Shown here in pieces: positions 23,370-35,271 of a stretch of 64,000 nt of DNA (position 1 is the stretch's first letter; each line of letters starts with the position of its first letter). The translations under genes were made by a program, and so were the position numbers. The DNA comes from Tanypteryx hageni (Eukaryota > Arthropoda > Insecta > Odonata > Petaluridae): NCBI GenBank assembly GCA_028673005.1, contig CM054120.1, positions 61,564,057 to 61,628,056 on the forward strand, read 5' to 3'. Below the pieces are notes generated by a model. That model ran no database searches. It was not told the DNA's origin and saw only the letters and a list, made by a program, of their open reading frames with translations.

Positions 23370-23535
23370 GCCTGCCATCCCCATTCCCGTGATGCCTACC
23401 ATCCCCGTTCACGTGACACCTGCCATCCCTGTTCCCATGTCGCCTGTCATCTCCATTCCCATGTCGCCTGCCATCCCTGTTCCCGTGATGTCTACCATCC
23501 CCATTCCCATCTCGCCTGCCATCCCCTCCCCATAG
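23370..23535. repeat. Minisatellite, about 27-30-bp unit
   Basis: Five to six imperfect units of GCCTGCCATCCCCATTCCCG-type sequence lie between LINE ORF1 and ORF2. The array gives long open frames in several phases (His/Cys-rich on plus, Gly/Asp/His-rich on minus) that are artefacts of periodicity. Confidence 0.85.
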
Positions 23536-24433
23536 TGTCCTCCACATCGCAAGTTTTTAGAGTAATCTCCTCTCCCTAATGTTTCTTTCCAAGTGGTTCC
23601 GGTGTATAAAATATCTCCTTTTTCGGTCTCTCTCTTAGTTTTTTCTGCTGCGTGTATTTTAGTATTTCCCACTGTTTTAGTGCTCCTTTTCCCATGTAAA
23701 AATAGCCCTTAGTGTTGGTGCAAACCCCATTTAGTGGTTTTCAGTGTTTTGCGGTTCTGTGCTTTTCACATTAAATCCGTGATTTAGTTTTACCTTCAGT
23801 GCTTCTTCATTCCAGCCAATCTAGTTTAAAGTGTAATCCCCTCGCATTCCCCTTACTCAATTGTAGCTCCCATTTTCTGTGCAGTGCTCTTTATCTGATT
23901 AGTTTCTTCATGTTTAGTTCCTACCAATGCTCCCCTCGATTGCTTCATTTCATCTCTGCCTCTATTTTGCTCTACCTGTGCTGCTTCAGTGTGGTGTCTC
24001 ATTTATTATTTCTTAATAACTAATTGGTATTTCTATTATTGTTACTATGTCATTAGCATATACTTTAGCATTACTTCTCTATGTGTGCTTTTTCCTGTTT
24101 GCATTAATCACCTGAATCAAATACTGCACTTTGCTGCCTAGATTATTTGACCACACCACAAAATGTTTGTCATTGATCCTTCCTCCATAACTTCTCTTTA
24201 GCCTAATTCTACTCTTAACCCAAATGCACCAGCCTTCCTCCCGTCACATCACAGGGTGCCATAACAAAAACCTAATGCCTCTGAATTTTTCCCATAGGTC
24301 AGACCAGCCATCCACAGATAAACTCATTATCACGCTCCTCATCTTACCACCAACCATCCGCCCCTGCCCCATAATGGCATTCCCCTACCCATCCCAGTCC
24401 CAATATTTTCTCTTCTTGCAAAAGAACTTAAAC

Positions 24434-27341
24434 CTTTTCCTCGATCCTTTCAACTTATCTATCTTAACGCCCAAAGCCTTGTCCCCCACTTTGACGAACT
24501 GCACTCACTACTCCTGCCCAACAATCTACATGCTATTACCATTTCTGAGATGTTGCTGAAACCCACTATCTCGAGCTCTTCTGTAGAAATACCCGGCTAT
24601 AACTTGTTTCGCAATGATAGGATAGGGAAATGAGAAGGGGGAGTAGGAATCTACATCCGTAAAGACCTTGCTTGCAAAGTAATCGCCACCAGCAACACAC
24701 AATACTCCCGCAGACCTGAATATCTCTTCCTTGAAGTAGTCATCAATTCAAAAAAATTCTGTTAGGAATCGTTTATCGTCCTCCAAAAATTGTTCATCTA
24801 TCTGAAATTGATGAGACCATTGCCAACTTAAGACAAGATTATGAACACATAATCATATTTGGTGACTTTAATGCCAATTTTGCCTCGAGCTCCTCCGATG
24901 CAGTCTCTTTTAAAAACTCTTTTACATCGCACAGCCTCAGCATACTACCATTAAAACCAACAAATAACACCAAAAACTCTTCCACTTGGATTGATATATT
25001 AGTTACCACTAACCCAGATAAAGTTTGCACCCATGGTCAACTACCTGCTCCAGGAATTTCATCCCATGACTTAATATTTCTAGCCTACTCCCTAAACTCT
25101 CCAAAATTTAAGCAGAAATTCATCTCTCAACGAAATTTTAAAAACCTTGATTATGATAGTCTAACTGCCGAAGCGGCGCATCTTCCATGGCACACCATTG
25201 AATATGCTGACAACATAGACGCAAAAGTTGAATCACTTAACACTTTTCTTTTACATTTACTCAATAAATACGCACCCATCAAAACCACACGTGTCTCTAA
25301 ACCTCACGCCCCATGGATAACAGCCGACTTAAAACTATTGATGGTACAACGTGATTCCATTTTCCATCTCTTCAAATCAAATAAATGCCCAAATACGATC
25401 AATGCCTACAAAAGTATTAGAAACAAAACCAAGCAGCAGATTAGAAATGCCAAAATAAAATTTGCTTATTCTATATGAGGCTCCAATGTAACAACATCCA
25501 CCCTATGGAACAACCTGGGAAACCTCGGTATTGGTAAGCACAAGGATTCTTCCTTACCACCAAACACATCACTAGATTCCCATAATAAGAGCTTCTCAAC
25601 TAACCCAATAACAATTGACACAACAAAAATGCAAAGTCATTAGTAGTCTTACGGTAAAAACGAATGAGTCTTCCTGTTTTCCACAATTACACTTTAAAGC
25701 TGTTTCGCAATTTAACGTACTTTCAGCAATATGCAGAATCAAAACTAAAGCCCAGGGTGCTGATGGTATTCCTATCATGATCATAAACAATTGAATATAT
25801 CTAATACTCCCAGTGCTCACTAACATTTTCAACCACTCCTTATTACAGGGAAAATTCCCATCGCAATGGAAATGCACATTAGTCCGCCCAATCCCAAAGA
25901 AATCTCTCTCCGCAAACAATGACTATCAGCCGATAAGCTTCCTTCCCACTTTATCAAAAGCTCTTGAGTGACTTGCACATGAATAAGTAACCGATTTTCT
26001 CAATACAAATAATTTACTTGACTCCCATCAATCTGGCTTTCGGAAGTCACATAGCACCATCATCGTGTTAATTAAAATCACCGATGATATATGCAGACAC
26101 AGGGATGACAGAAAACTTACAGTACTAGTGTTGCTTGACTTTAGCAAAGCATTCGACTCAGTAGACAAAGACATACTTTCCTTATGTTACCATCTGGCAG
26201 AACACCAACTTGTAACTCTAAGTTTTAAATAAATAAATTAATACTCCTAGCAAAACTCCACTGCATGTGATTCTCTTCACCTTCAATAGATTGGTTCTCC
26301 TCATACCTTAGCGACCGTTTCCAAAAAGTCATCACCAACAACTCCTCGTCTTCATGGCTTGATGTTAACCAACACGTTCTGCAGGGCTCAATTTTAGGTC
26401 ACCTATTGTTCTTTCTATTTATTAATGATTGTTCTCAATATTTAACTTACTCCAAGCATCATCTGTACGCTGACGATCTCCAAATATACTTAGACACCAA
26501 ACCAAATAACTTATCTCTTTCCATTGTCAACATAAATCATGACTTGGCTCAACTCCAAGAATGGAGCTATGATAATCTTCTCAACATTAACCCCTTGAAA
26601 TCTCAGGCCAATTTAATCAGTTATTCAAAACTACTGGCTTCTATAAACCTTGCGGAATCAGTTCCTCTGTCTTTGAATAGCTCAGTTATTCCCTATTGCA
26701 AAATCATAAAAAATCTCTGTATTCAAATTAATAAAACGCTTACGTGGAATAATCATGTAATAAATGTCTGCAAGATGGTAAATTCTTCCTTACGCACTCT
26801 AAGGCCTCTCACTAACATTCTTCCCTCTTCACTAAAAATACAGCTATTGACCTCTCTCATTCTTCCTCACTTCGACTATTGTGATACTGTATACCAGGAC
26901 TTATCAAAGGATCTCGTGATTATGCTACAATGTTCTTATAATGCCTGTATCAGATTCACCTTTAATCTTAAAAAGTCTGACCATGTCTCAGAATACTTCC
27001 ATCGACTCACCTGGCTAAAACTTGAATCCAGAAGAAACCTTCACCTCCTCTCCCTATTGTATCAAGTTCTTAATAATCACATCCCTTGTTATTTTTCTTC
27101 TCAGTTCACCGCCATTAATACAGTTCACCAATGCAATACCATAGGATGCGATAAATTACTAACTCCACTTCATAGAACAGAAATTTACAACAAATCCTTT
27201 ACCGTCACTGCTTGCAAACTCTGGAATGGCATTCCAAAGTTAATAAAAAACTCTCTATCTCAAGGAACTTTTAAACACTCTCCATGCATTCAACCACTCC
27301 CTATCTTCTCTTTCAGATTGTCACAAGGATGTGCTTATTAG
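24434..27341 (+). pseudogene. LINE ORF2: AP endonuclease and reverse transcriptase, degraded
   Basis: The endonuclease part shows LNAQSL, a stop, then EGGVGIYIRKDLACKVIA, GIVYRPPKIVHLSE, IIIFGDFNANFASS and PGISSHDLIFLAYS. RT motifs are PSQWKCTLVRPIPKKS, QPISFLPTLSKALE, SGFRKSHST, LVLLDFSKAFDSVDKD, QGSILGHLLFFLFINDC and the catalytic HHLYADDLQIYLD (26460 region). The 311-codon frame 26406-27341 holds the RT end and C-terminal domain (LLTSLILPHFDYCDTVYQDL). Many stops lie upstream of 26400. The motif style fits the Jockey/CR1 group; the clade is not certain. Confidence 0.88.
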
Positions 27342-27854
27342 GCATAAACTCATAATTTTATTTTACTTTATTTTCCTGTACCATAATTACGATGTAATCT
27401 CCCAGGCATATCTTACCCTGCAATCCCTATTTCACTCTCACCACCTCCCTTATATGGATATTAATGTCTGTATTTATGAATGATTTTTTTTCTCTTTCTC
27501 AAATTCTTTTTTTTCTCTTTCTCTGAACTATTTAGGAATTTTTCGCGGTTTTTTACACCTCTCTTCTCTTCATAGGTGTTTTCCGCAGTGGGAAATTTTT
27601 TGTGTTAAAATATAACTGATACAAAGTTTTTTTCAACCCACAAAACTAACAATAATCTCTGGTAATACTCGGTCATCTATTAACCAATATATAATTAACT
27701 TGTAATTTGTATATATTTTACCATAATTTTTATGTAATTTAATTTCTTTTAATATGTAAATATTGTAAAAACTTATATGATGAAAGGGTTAAATGTAAGA
27801 AGGGACTATATAGTCTCAATTTCACCCTAAATAAAGTCGTTTGTCTGTCTGTCT

Positions 27855-28241
27855 TTGACTGACCCATTTCTTTGAACCTTTTCCACTTTCTCACACACAA
27901 ACAACTCTCAATACCTTTCCACTAATCAGTACCAATAATTATTATCCTCAATACTCGCTAGTTTATAACAGTAAAACTATAACAGATAATTTTCTACTAC
28001 AACGGTGTGTTTTAAATTATTTAACATAGAATTACACATAATATAGATTTCCACCCAAGGATGGACTCTTTGGTGGATTTCTAAATCTTAGGTATCCATA
28101 TATAAAATGATTTAAAAAGTAGGTACAGAGAAATCCTAGGTAGTTTTGTGAAGAATAAAGTTCTTGGAATATAAAATGTACTCTATGCAAGATAAAATTT
28201 AAAGGCAATTTTCATTCAATTATCATGGTATCTTATTTTAC
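27855..28241. other. Intron 4 next to exon 4, nothing recognised
   Basis: AT-rich intron between the LINE tail and the donor of host exon 4. No repeat or RNA gene was recognised. Confidence 0.4.
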
Positions 28242-28362
28242 CTCGGGAATTACAGGCATCATCATATGCATGCTATTTGGCTGCATAGGTACCCTTCCAC
28301 CACAATATCCAGCTGCTCCTCTTACAGGTCTTTTTGGAAGTTCAGGAACTTGATTATTAGTC
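28242..28362 (-). CDS. A1CF/RBM46/RBM47-like protein, exon 4 (Gly/Pro/Met-rich tail)
   Basis: 121 nt between acceptor tttgttttgcag|GACTAA and donor CCCGAG|gtaaaa. Its first base completes the Gly codon of exon 3; it then encodes 40 codons and ends in phase 0. The peptide contains NNQVPELPKRPVRGAAGYCG and then GGRVPMQPNSMHMMMPVIPE. Gly/Arg/Met/Pro-rich sequence after RRM3 is typical of A1CF/RBM46/RBM47 proteins, but there is no catalytic motif, so the call rests on splice sites, phase and composition. The next intron is about 26 kb. Confidence 0.82.
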
Positions 28363-29207
28363 CTGCAAAACAAAAAATTAACTCAAAATTTACATTTAGC
28401 AACTCTAAAGATAAATATATACATTATGGAGCAAATGAGGTAAATGAAATTAAGCAGGAAGACTTTGTGAAAGCAGACCTAAACCTAGCATATTTTGAAA
28501 TTTCTAGCTAGTATTACTGATTACTGAAAAGGATTCCTTCTTGTAGTGCAGGGAGACATCTGTCCAAATAAAGTGACCAAAGATGAAGAATGGTGTATTT
28601 CAATGCAATTATTTGACAACAAAGGTAAACAACATTGTTATCATAATAACTTCAGATAAATAAATTTGATCTTAGATTTTTTAACATGTGTTTTAAAAAG
28701 TGGGGCGCACACCTTATTTGGGGGGCATGGTACTTGGATGAATAGAGTAATATTTATTTATGGTAGACACAGATGTCCATTCTGAGAAGATAAAATGCCC
28801 CATGTCCCATCAATGCACTTATTGTATCCCTGGTGTCTGTCATAACCTGATCATCACAAAAGGATATTGGTTTTCAGAATTGGTTTACTTATTTTCAGAC
28901 AAAGGTTTTGCAGTATTCTTGGATGCTTGTGAAAGTTTTCAGGTTTAGCTATGTTGAGAACACTGTTGATACTCTATCTGTCAAACATGTTAGAGCATGC
29001 ATCTTCAGGAAAGAACTTCATTCCTTAAGTTTTACACTGTATGTAATGCAAAACGTTGAGCATCCAAGCATGTTGTTTTATTTATGATGCAAAATATTTC
29101 CAAAATATAGCATTTTTATGAAACGCACATAAGAATATGCTATGTTTATAGGTCTAATACTTACATTTTTAATGATAAAACGTAATTCTCATGATTATAA
29201 ACACATA
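28363..29207. other. Intron 3, distal part, nothing recognised
   Basis: AT-rich intron sequence upstream of the exon 4 acceptor. Short open frames have no motifs. Confidence 0.4.
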
Positions 29208-29211
29208 TTAA

Positions 29212-29430
29212 CCCTTAAGTAGGGGCATGGGGTCTTTAAAGACCCCACAGCTTTAAAATATGCTATAATTTTTCTATACTTATTTGCACAAAGCCGATTT
29301 TTTCAGCACCTTTTTAAAACGTTTCTCTCCTTTTAGTCTTTTAAAAATTTCAGCTTTATTATTGTAGTATTTCATGTAATATTGTATTTGTTATTGCTGG
29401 AGTAATTTAAAACCCCATATGCCTACTTAC
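29212..29430. mobile_element. Possible small TTAA-flanked MITE
   Basis: TTAA occurs at 29208-29211 and 29431-29434. The left end CCCTTAAGTAGGGGCATGGG resembles the right end read in reverse (GTAAGTAGGCATATGGGG), with gaps. This fits a piggyBac-type MITE directly abutting the Tigger element that begins at 29438. Confidence 0.45.
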
Positions 29431-29927
29431 TTAACTACATTAAAACCCCTATTTAACGAATCGCTGGGGGATTATATAAATCGAGGTTTTCATTAAATGG
29501 AGGTTTTCAATTAAAATGAGTTAAATTTATCTTTTTTGATGGTGTATTAGTTCCATTATACAATACCAGAATAAGGCCACTGAAAATGGTCTCTATAATA
29601 AAAATCCATTTTTCAATTTTGTATGCACAATACTTATATTAATACTTTTAAAATAAACATTTATAAACAGATTCCAGTGACAAACAAGCCTTATTGCTAT
29701 TGAATATGAAAATTTCTGTAATGAATCATTCATATGATTACAAAAATAATTTCAAAATTTTAAAAGTATTTTCAAAATTGACATAAATCTTGAAACAATT
29801 TTTCAACCCTCCTTTAAAAAGCTTCATCATACAACATTAAAGAGAAAATATTAAAATATATTTGGAATTTCACAAAAAATATCAAAATTATTCAAAAACC
29901 AAGCATACAGAAAATGCTACAAGAAAA

Positions 29928-30824
29928 TTATTTATTAAAATATTCCAGCAAACTTGTTTGCTTCTTCTGGCAGGTGCTCTGAACATTCAGAACTTCTCGC
30001 TCCAAAGAATTTACTTTTGATATAGTAGTGCTGTTCACATCAAAAGAAGTTAAATATCTTCGCACCACTTCAAGTGCCTGAACCGCTTCACCAAGTGTGG
30101 GAACTGATTCTTCTTCTTGTACTGCCTCTTCTTCTACTACAGTCTCTTCTTCCTCTGCCTCTTTGGTATTACAGATTTCTTCCATGTCTTGTGGAGGACC
30201 AGACGTACTCTCAAGATCATCACACCGGACAAACTATTCAAAATTTGTGTCCATGTCAGGTGCAATTTTCAACCAATTTTCGTGGTCAATCACATCGATA
30301 TCTACATCAATTTCCATAGCATTGTTGCAATTGAACGCAGCCTTATGAAAACAGTTTGATATTGTTTGAGGTGTAACTGAATTCCATGCAGCTGTTACCA
30401 TATGCAAACCCTGAAGGACGCTCAGTATCAAATGTTTATTCATCTCAATGTAGGATACTGCTTTCTGCACCAAAGCCTTCCTGTACTTTGCTTTCATGGA
30501 GTGAATAATGCCCAAGTCAAGTGGCTGCAGATGGCTAGTACAATTAGCTGGAAAAAACACCACTTTAATATTGCAAAGAAAATCAGTATCTGGAGGGTGG
30601 GCCAGACATTTATCAATAAATAGAAGAATTTTTCTATTTGCACCACCCATCTTTGCATCTAATGATTTCAAAAATGTTTTAAATATTATACAAAACAATG
30701 AAGACGGTGCAAGATTAAATTTGCATGCAATTTCTATTGCAGGCATGCTTGAGTTCTTTTCCACTTCTTGAATGATTTTCACTTTTTCCGTAATTGTCAG
30801 CTTCTTCCTTTTACTAGTAGCCAT
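29928..30824 (-). pseudogene. Tigger-type transposase with internal deletion
   Basis: ATG 30824 opens MATSKRKKLTITEKVKIIQE, the CENP-B-type HTH. After FNLAPSSL the sequence jumps to FKTFLKSLDAKMGGANRKIL, so the second HTH and the first catalytic Asp are deleted in frame. The remaining catalytic blocks are LLFIDKCLAHPPDT and LQPLDLGIIHSMKAKYRK. An in-frame TAG at 30236-30234 follows MDTNFE; the same frame then continues through an acidic stretch (KEAEEEETVVEEEAVQEEES) to KKQTSLLEYFNK and a stop at 29928. It cannot be an active transposase. Confidence 0.88.
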
Positions 30825-31101
30825 TATTAAGGAATAAAAATAAAAATAGTAGAAAGAATATTTTTCGCAATTGCTTCAGGTTTACACAGTGATCGCCGAA
30901 CAGGCAGGCAGCACAACAAAGAGTTGAACTGCTAGATAAGGTAGACGGAGAGGGGACAGACATTACGTCATCGGGATCGGAGTAATCAGCTGACATGTCT
31001 CACAAGGGAAGCCCCCAAGGTGTGACACTCGTATCGGAATTCGACTTTGCAGAATGAAATTATATGCAAAAAAACGGACTCCTATTTCTACCTAGGTGCT
31101 A

Positions 31102-31471
31102 ACTCGACGTCATTTACGAGAAAATGTCCTTTGAAAATCGCGATCCGAGAGTCATCGAGATAAGAACGTTAAAACTTTTTCATGAGCAAAAAGAAATCAG
31201 AAAAGAAGCATATTGTACGTAAAAATTACGATATACGCTCAAAACATTGTGAATGGCTCATCACGCGCAAGCGGCTACATTGTCTGCTAAGACGGTAGTG
31301 GAGGCAAGGAAACCGTAAATCCTACAATGTAATGAATCCCGCTCGTATGTTCCTCATTTCTGGTATCACGCTCAGTTACCTGTTGTCATAGTGTGCTATA
31401 TACTCGACGTCATTTACGAGAAAATGCCCTTTGAAAATCACGATCTGAGAGTCATCAAAATAAGAACTTTA
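31102..31471. repeat. 300-bp repeat unit, direct partial plus full copy (left arm)
   Basis: The block at 31102-31171 (CTCGACGTCATTTACGAGAA...) recurs exactly 300 bp later at 31402-31471. The unit 31172-31471 is present in reverse at 34970-35271, with high similarity throughout (for example GCGCAAGCGGCTACATTGTC on the left). The two copies in opposite orientation flank the nested hAT element. Confidence 0.85.
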
Positions 31472-31738
31472 AATCATGATCAATACATGACGAGATGGTA
31501 AAGTGAATGGCTGATCCGTAAAATTATGTTCGTTAAGAATTACGGTGAAGAATTACGATGAAGAAAATAGTGGTTATAATTAGGGTTACCATATTCTAAT
31601 GTCCCAAAACCGGGACATATCTAGTTTTGAAGAGACTAAAACCGGGACAAAATCGGGACGTTGTTTATAGAAGCTAACTTGTACTAATGTTGTACAGTTA
31701 TTTTATTCTTTTATTGTAATTACAAAATAAAGCTATTG

Positions 31739-31800
31739 CTTGCTTTTGTGGCGGTGGGTTTTAGTACCAAACTCTGGAGTACCGAGTTCGAATCTCGTTA
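31739..31800 (+). other. tRNA-like B-box segment (possible SINE head)
   Basis: GAGTTCGAATCTC at about 31788-31800 matches a polymerase III B box, preceded by AAACTCTGGAGTACC. A convincing A box is absent, so this is only a possible tRNA-derived SINE relic inside the hAT element. Confidence 0.25.
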
Positions 31801-32092
31801 CCAGTGAAGTACCTGAACCCCTCTTGGCCCGCCAAGTAATTCCTCGGGGGCCCCGGGAAAACTTGAATAATAACGGATGATATCTGTCATCCGGTGCCAT
31901 GGTTCTGAATGTGTTTAAAGTCATTGGGCAGTGATAGTTGCACGGTTCCGCCATATAAAATACCATGATTTCTTTAGTTCATTTAAATATATAACACTTG
32001 AAGTGAAGCAACAGTTACATTTTGACGGTTTCTTTAAAAATGCTAATTATATACAATAACATTTTAGTATAAAATATAAGTAGATCAAATTG

Positions 32093-33615
32093 TCATTTTA
32101 ATGGGGTGGAAACTGCATGCTTTCCGATGCACGATATTTCGAAGAAGTAGGATCTTTCAATGGAATCAAACAATTTATCTACCTTTATTGCTGCATTTTC
32201 AAGCGTTTCATTAATTTTATTAGCTGATGCTTCCATTTCTGCCAATGTAATATCACTGTTATTCATCCAGACAAAGTGTTCTCCTGCATCAAAACTATTT
32301 TCCCACAACTCAATGTAAGCCAGACATCGAGTATAGAATTTTGTAAATTCATCCGTAATTAAACGAGAATCGAAGTCTACACTATCCTCTGCCGTCTTTA
32401 ATAGTCTTTTTTGCTCCTTGTGGTATAAAATTATTAACCCGTCTTTATTCAAGGTTTGTTTTCAATTTTTTATGTTCTATAACAATGTCAGTTGCACTTG
32501 CTTTTGTTTTTTCCATAGCCAAGATTGTTTTGTTAAACAAATCTAGCTGTCCATAAACAAACCACAAATATATTTCTCCACATTTACTTTCAAAGAACTT
32601 TTTTATCATCACTGGGCAATGTTCCTGAGAATAAAAATACGACTTTAGCCCATCGTAAATCTGGAGGATTCTTTCAATAGCGGGCAGTAGTGAGAGAAAT
32701 CTGGTATTTCCATGAATTAGAGTTTTTTTATACTCGATGTCTGCAAATTCACAGAATGCTTTTAGTTGAGTAACACGCACAGTGTATATATAACAATACT
32801 TATAAATTTTTACTACAAGAGCTTCTACTTCAATAGGTAGGGCATCAACTGCAATTTGGAGACAGTTATGGACAATATGGGCACCACAACCAATACCCAC
32901 AATCTGATTTCCCATTTCCTTTTTTAATCGACTATAAACATTGTTTTCACCTTTTCTTTTTACGCCTCCAAAATTAGTGTTGCAATTATCGCCACAAAAA
33001 CCAACAACTTTTTTGGATAAATTATTTCTTCTAATTACTGATGACAAACAATTTGTCAATATTTCCGATGGTTCGCCAGGAACTGATTGAAAGTCTAAAA
33101 GCTTGACTTTTATTCCTTTTTCTGGTAAAAAATATCGTACAACGAAAGGTATAATTTTGATTTCTTTTCTGTTAGAAGCATCAATTGCAATACACAAAAT
33201 TAGACTGACTTAAGTCTTCACGAAGTTCATCGATTGCCATTGGTTTAAAAACATTTAGAATGATAGCCTCACACTTAGTTCTGGCTAGACCAAACTTTGG
33301 TTCAAACAATTTAGAAATTAACTTCGACGAGCAGTCAACTGTTTTGAAGCTTAAATTGTGAACTGCAGTATGAAATGCAAAAGTTGCTTTTTTGGAAGGT
33401 ATTAATAAATCTTTTTCAACTGGTTCAGTGCTTTTAAAGAATGGCAGAAGGGATGAAGTACTACCAGCTGCAACCAAACTAGCTTTATGTTTGGCACATT
33501 GAAGATGTCCTTTTATGTCAGAACGTCCACCATGAGAAACTGAGAAGGCGGCACAGGACCGGGCAACATGGAGAGAGCAGTTTAAATGAAACCTGTCCGA
33601 TGACAGATTCACCAA
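32093..33615 (-). pseudogene. hAT transposase, three frames
   Basis: The first frame (33615-33181) has a BED/TTF-like zinc finger (SVSHGGRSDIKGHLQCAKHK) and a SLLPFFKS linker. After a frame change near 33195 the second (to 32445) has CIAIDASNRKEIKIIPFVVR, VVGFCGDNCNTNFGGVKRKG and GIGCGAHIVHNCLQIA, the hAT RNase-H-like core of the type lacking a strong C-terminal domain. A second frame change near 32450 leads to a third frame ending at 32093. The terminal hAT dimerisation block is not evident. Two frameshifts make this copy inactive, but the element is otherwise complete, so it is young. Confidence 0.85.
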
Positions 33616-34875
33616 AGAAGAAGAAACGTATATAAATTAATCTATAATATAATAAAAATACTATGAAAATTCTAAATAAATGTGTTAATGATTAAAATCA
33701 TACAAAGATTAAGATGAGTGATTATTAATAAGAAAGAAAAGTGAAATAGTGATAGATCTAAAATACACCTAAATTACGTAAGTAAACAAAAAATTAAAAG
33801 CATCTTAAAACGTCATATAAATGCCAAAAATGCTGAAAAAATTCATTTACATAAATTCCATAAAAGTGAATGTGTATAAACTTAGAAGTTAAAGTTGAAA
33901 ATTCATAAAAAAAAATTACAAGACGAATTATAAGATAAAGTTCGCGACTCTAACAATTCACGAATCAGTTTAGAGGATATTAGGCTGTTGATTTAATAAT
34001 GGCTTGAGAGATATCTAAAAACTGCTAGGCGAGAATTGGATGGAGATCAATAAATAGTTGTTGAATGCTAGAATTTCTACAGAGAAGTTTGTATGGAGAT
34101 GTTATTAATTTAAACAAATGATCTCCCATAGTAGAATTTAGCCAAGTAAAGAACAAATACTATAACCGCACCTACCTCTCAAATTCACAGCCACACGGAG
34201 CGTGCTCCGAACTGATAATGAGATGGCGTAAATCAAATAATTGTAGACTGGTGTAAATTTCTGCAGAGAATTTTGAATGGAGATTTAATTAATTTAAACA
34301 AGCTGTCTCCCGTAGTAGAATTTGGTCTAATAAAGCACAAATACTATAATTGCACCTACCTCTCAAATTCACAGCCACACGGAGCGTGCACTGTACTGAC
34401 AATGAGATGGGAAGAGTTTCTCGCTTAGTTCGGCTTCTAACACAGGGATTCAGCCACGTGACAAACACTCAATAGTCAGTCAAGAGCGTCAAGAGTCTTC
34501 GAGGATGCGTGGTGGAGGAAAAACTGTCGAATCACTATAAGAGTTGCTCGATGCATTTCTCGCTTCGGTCGACACAATTGATAACATTTGATACAATGTT
34601 TTCGATATACACATTTCTCGCTGCGTATTTCTCCTTCTAGTGAACAGCGGGCCTAACCGAGACATTCCGGGACATTTCAGTGTCAGCCGGGACAAATTTG
34701 CTAACCGGACGGGACACCGGGACAGACCCTTCAAACCGGGACTGTCCCGGCCAAACTGGGACGTATGGTAAGCCTAGTTATAATGCATTGAATACATTTT
34801 TTAAAAAATGGTTTGCATGTTTTATCGATGTTATGCTGGAAATTGCGAACAAATTTAAAAAACCGGAGAAAAAAA

Positions 34876-34955
34876 TATTGGTCCCTTCGGGAATCGAACC
34901 CCGGCAAAAATATTTTAAATCCAACTCGTTTCCCCTAGACCAACGCTCCAAGAAA
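34876..34955 (-). other. tRNA-like pseudogene or SINE head
   Basis: On the minus strand it reads TTGGAGCGTTGGTCTAGGGG, an anticodon-loop-like TTTAAAA, then GGGGTTCGATTCCC (B box, T arm) and GGGACCA. The T arm is well formed, but the acceptor stem pairs poorly and the D arm is weak. It is best read as a decayed tRNA or tRNA-derived repeat, not a working tRNA gene. Confidence 0.4.
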
Positions 34956-34969
34956 ATTAAGAAAGGACT

Positions 34970-35271
34970 TTTAACGTTCTTATTTCGATGACTCTCGGAT
35001 CGTGATTTACAAAGGGTATTTTCTCATAAATGACGTCGAGTATATAGCACACTATGACAACAGGTAACTGAGCGTGATACCAGAAATGAGGAACATACGA
35101 GCAGGATTCATTACATTGTAGGATTTACGGTTTCCTTGAGGCTGCTACCATCTTAGCAGACAATGTAGCCGCTTGCGCATGATGAGCCATTCACAATGTT
35201 TTGTGCGCATATCGTAATTTTTACATACAATATGTTTCTTTTGTGATTCCTTTTTGCACATGAAAAAGTTT
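34970..35271. repeat. 300-bp inverted copy (right arm)
   Basis: This is the reverse complement of 31172-31471. Before the hAT insertion the two arms would have been only about 300 bp apart, so the ancestral Tigger-type element carried a foldback structure. It contains no coding sequence. Confidence 0.85.

Larger units (their letters stand above)
22500..27854 (+). mobile_element. Jockey/CR1-like LINE, near full length
   Basis: The element has an ORF1, a repeat-containing spacer, an ORF2 with endonuclease and RT, and a 3' end with AATAAAG followed by a (TCTG)n tail (GTCTGTCTGTCTTTGA near 27842-27857). Both ORFs have multiple stops. The 5' boundary is approximate. It fills part of host intron 4 in the orientation opposite to the host gene. 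Confidence 0.8.
31581..34776 (-). mobile_element. Complete hAT element with perfect 8-bp target duplication
   Basis: GTTATAAT occurs immediately left (31573-31580) and right (34777-34784), the 8-bp duplication of hAT elements. The ends are TAGGGTTACCATA and, reversed, TAGGCTTACCATA. Subterminal CCGGGACA/TGTCCCGG boxes are repeated at both ends. The transposase gene lies on the minus strand. It is inserted in the Tigger-type element 29438-35477. Confidence 0.93.

Noticed and set aside
23370..23535. A CRISPR array
   Set aside because: Units are contiguous imperfect minisatellite repeats with no unique spacers, in an animal genome.
23211..23672. Long His/Cys-rich (plus) and Gly/Asp/His-rich (minus) open frames
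   Set aside because: They follow the period of a minisatellite inside a LINE; both strands are open for the same reason, and there is no start context or domain.
28760..28948. A small Cys-containing frame near exon 4 (CPMSHQCTYCIPGVCHN)
   Set aside because: It resembles a zinc knuckle by eye but lies in intron 3 without splice support and has no partner sequence.
34876..34955. A functional tRNA gene
   Set aside because: The T arm is good but the acceptor and D arms pair poorly, and it lies within a transposon.
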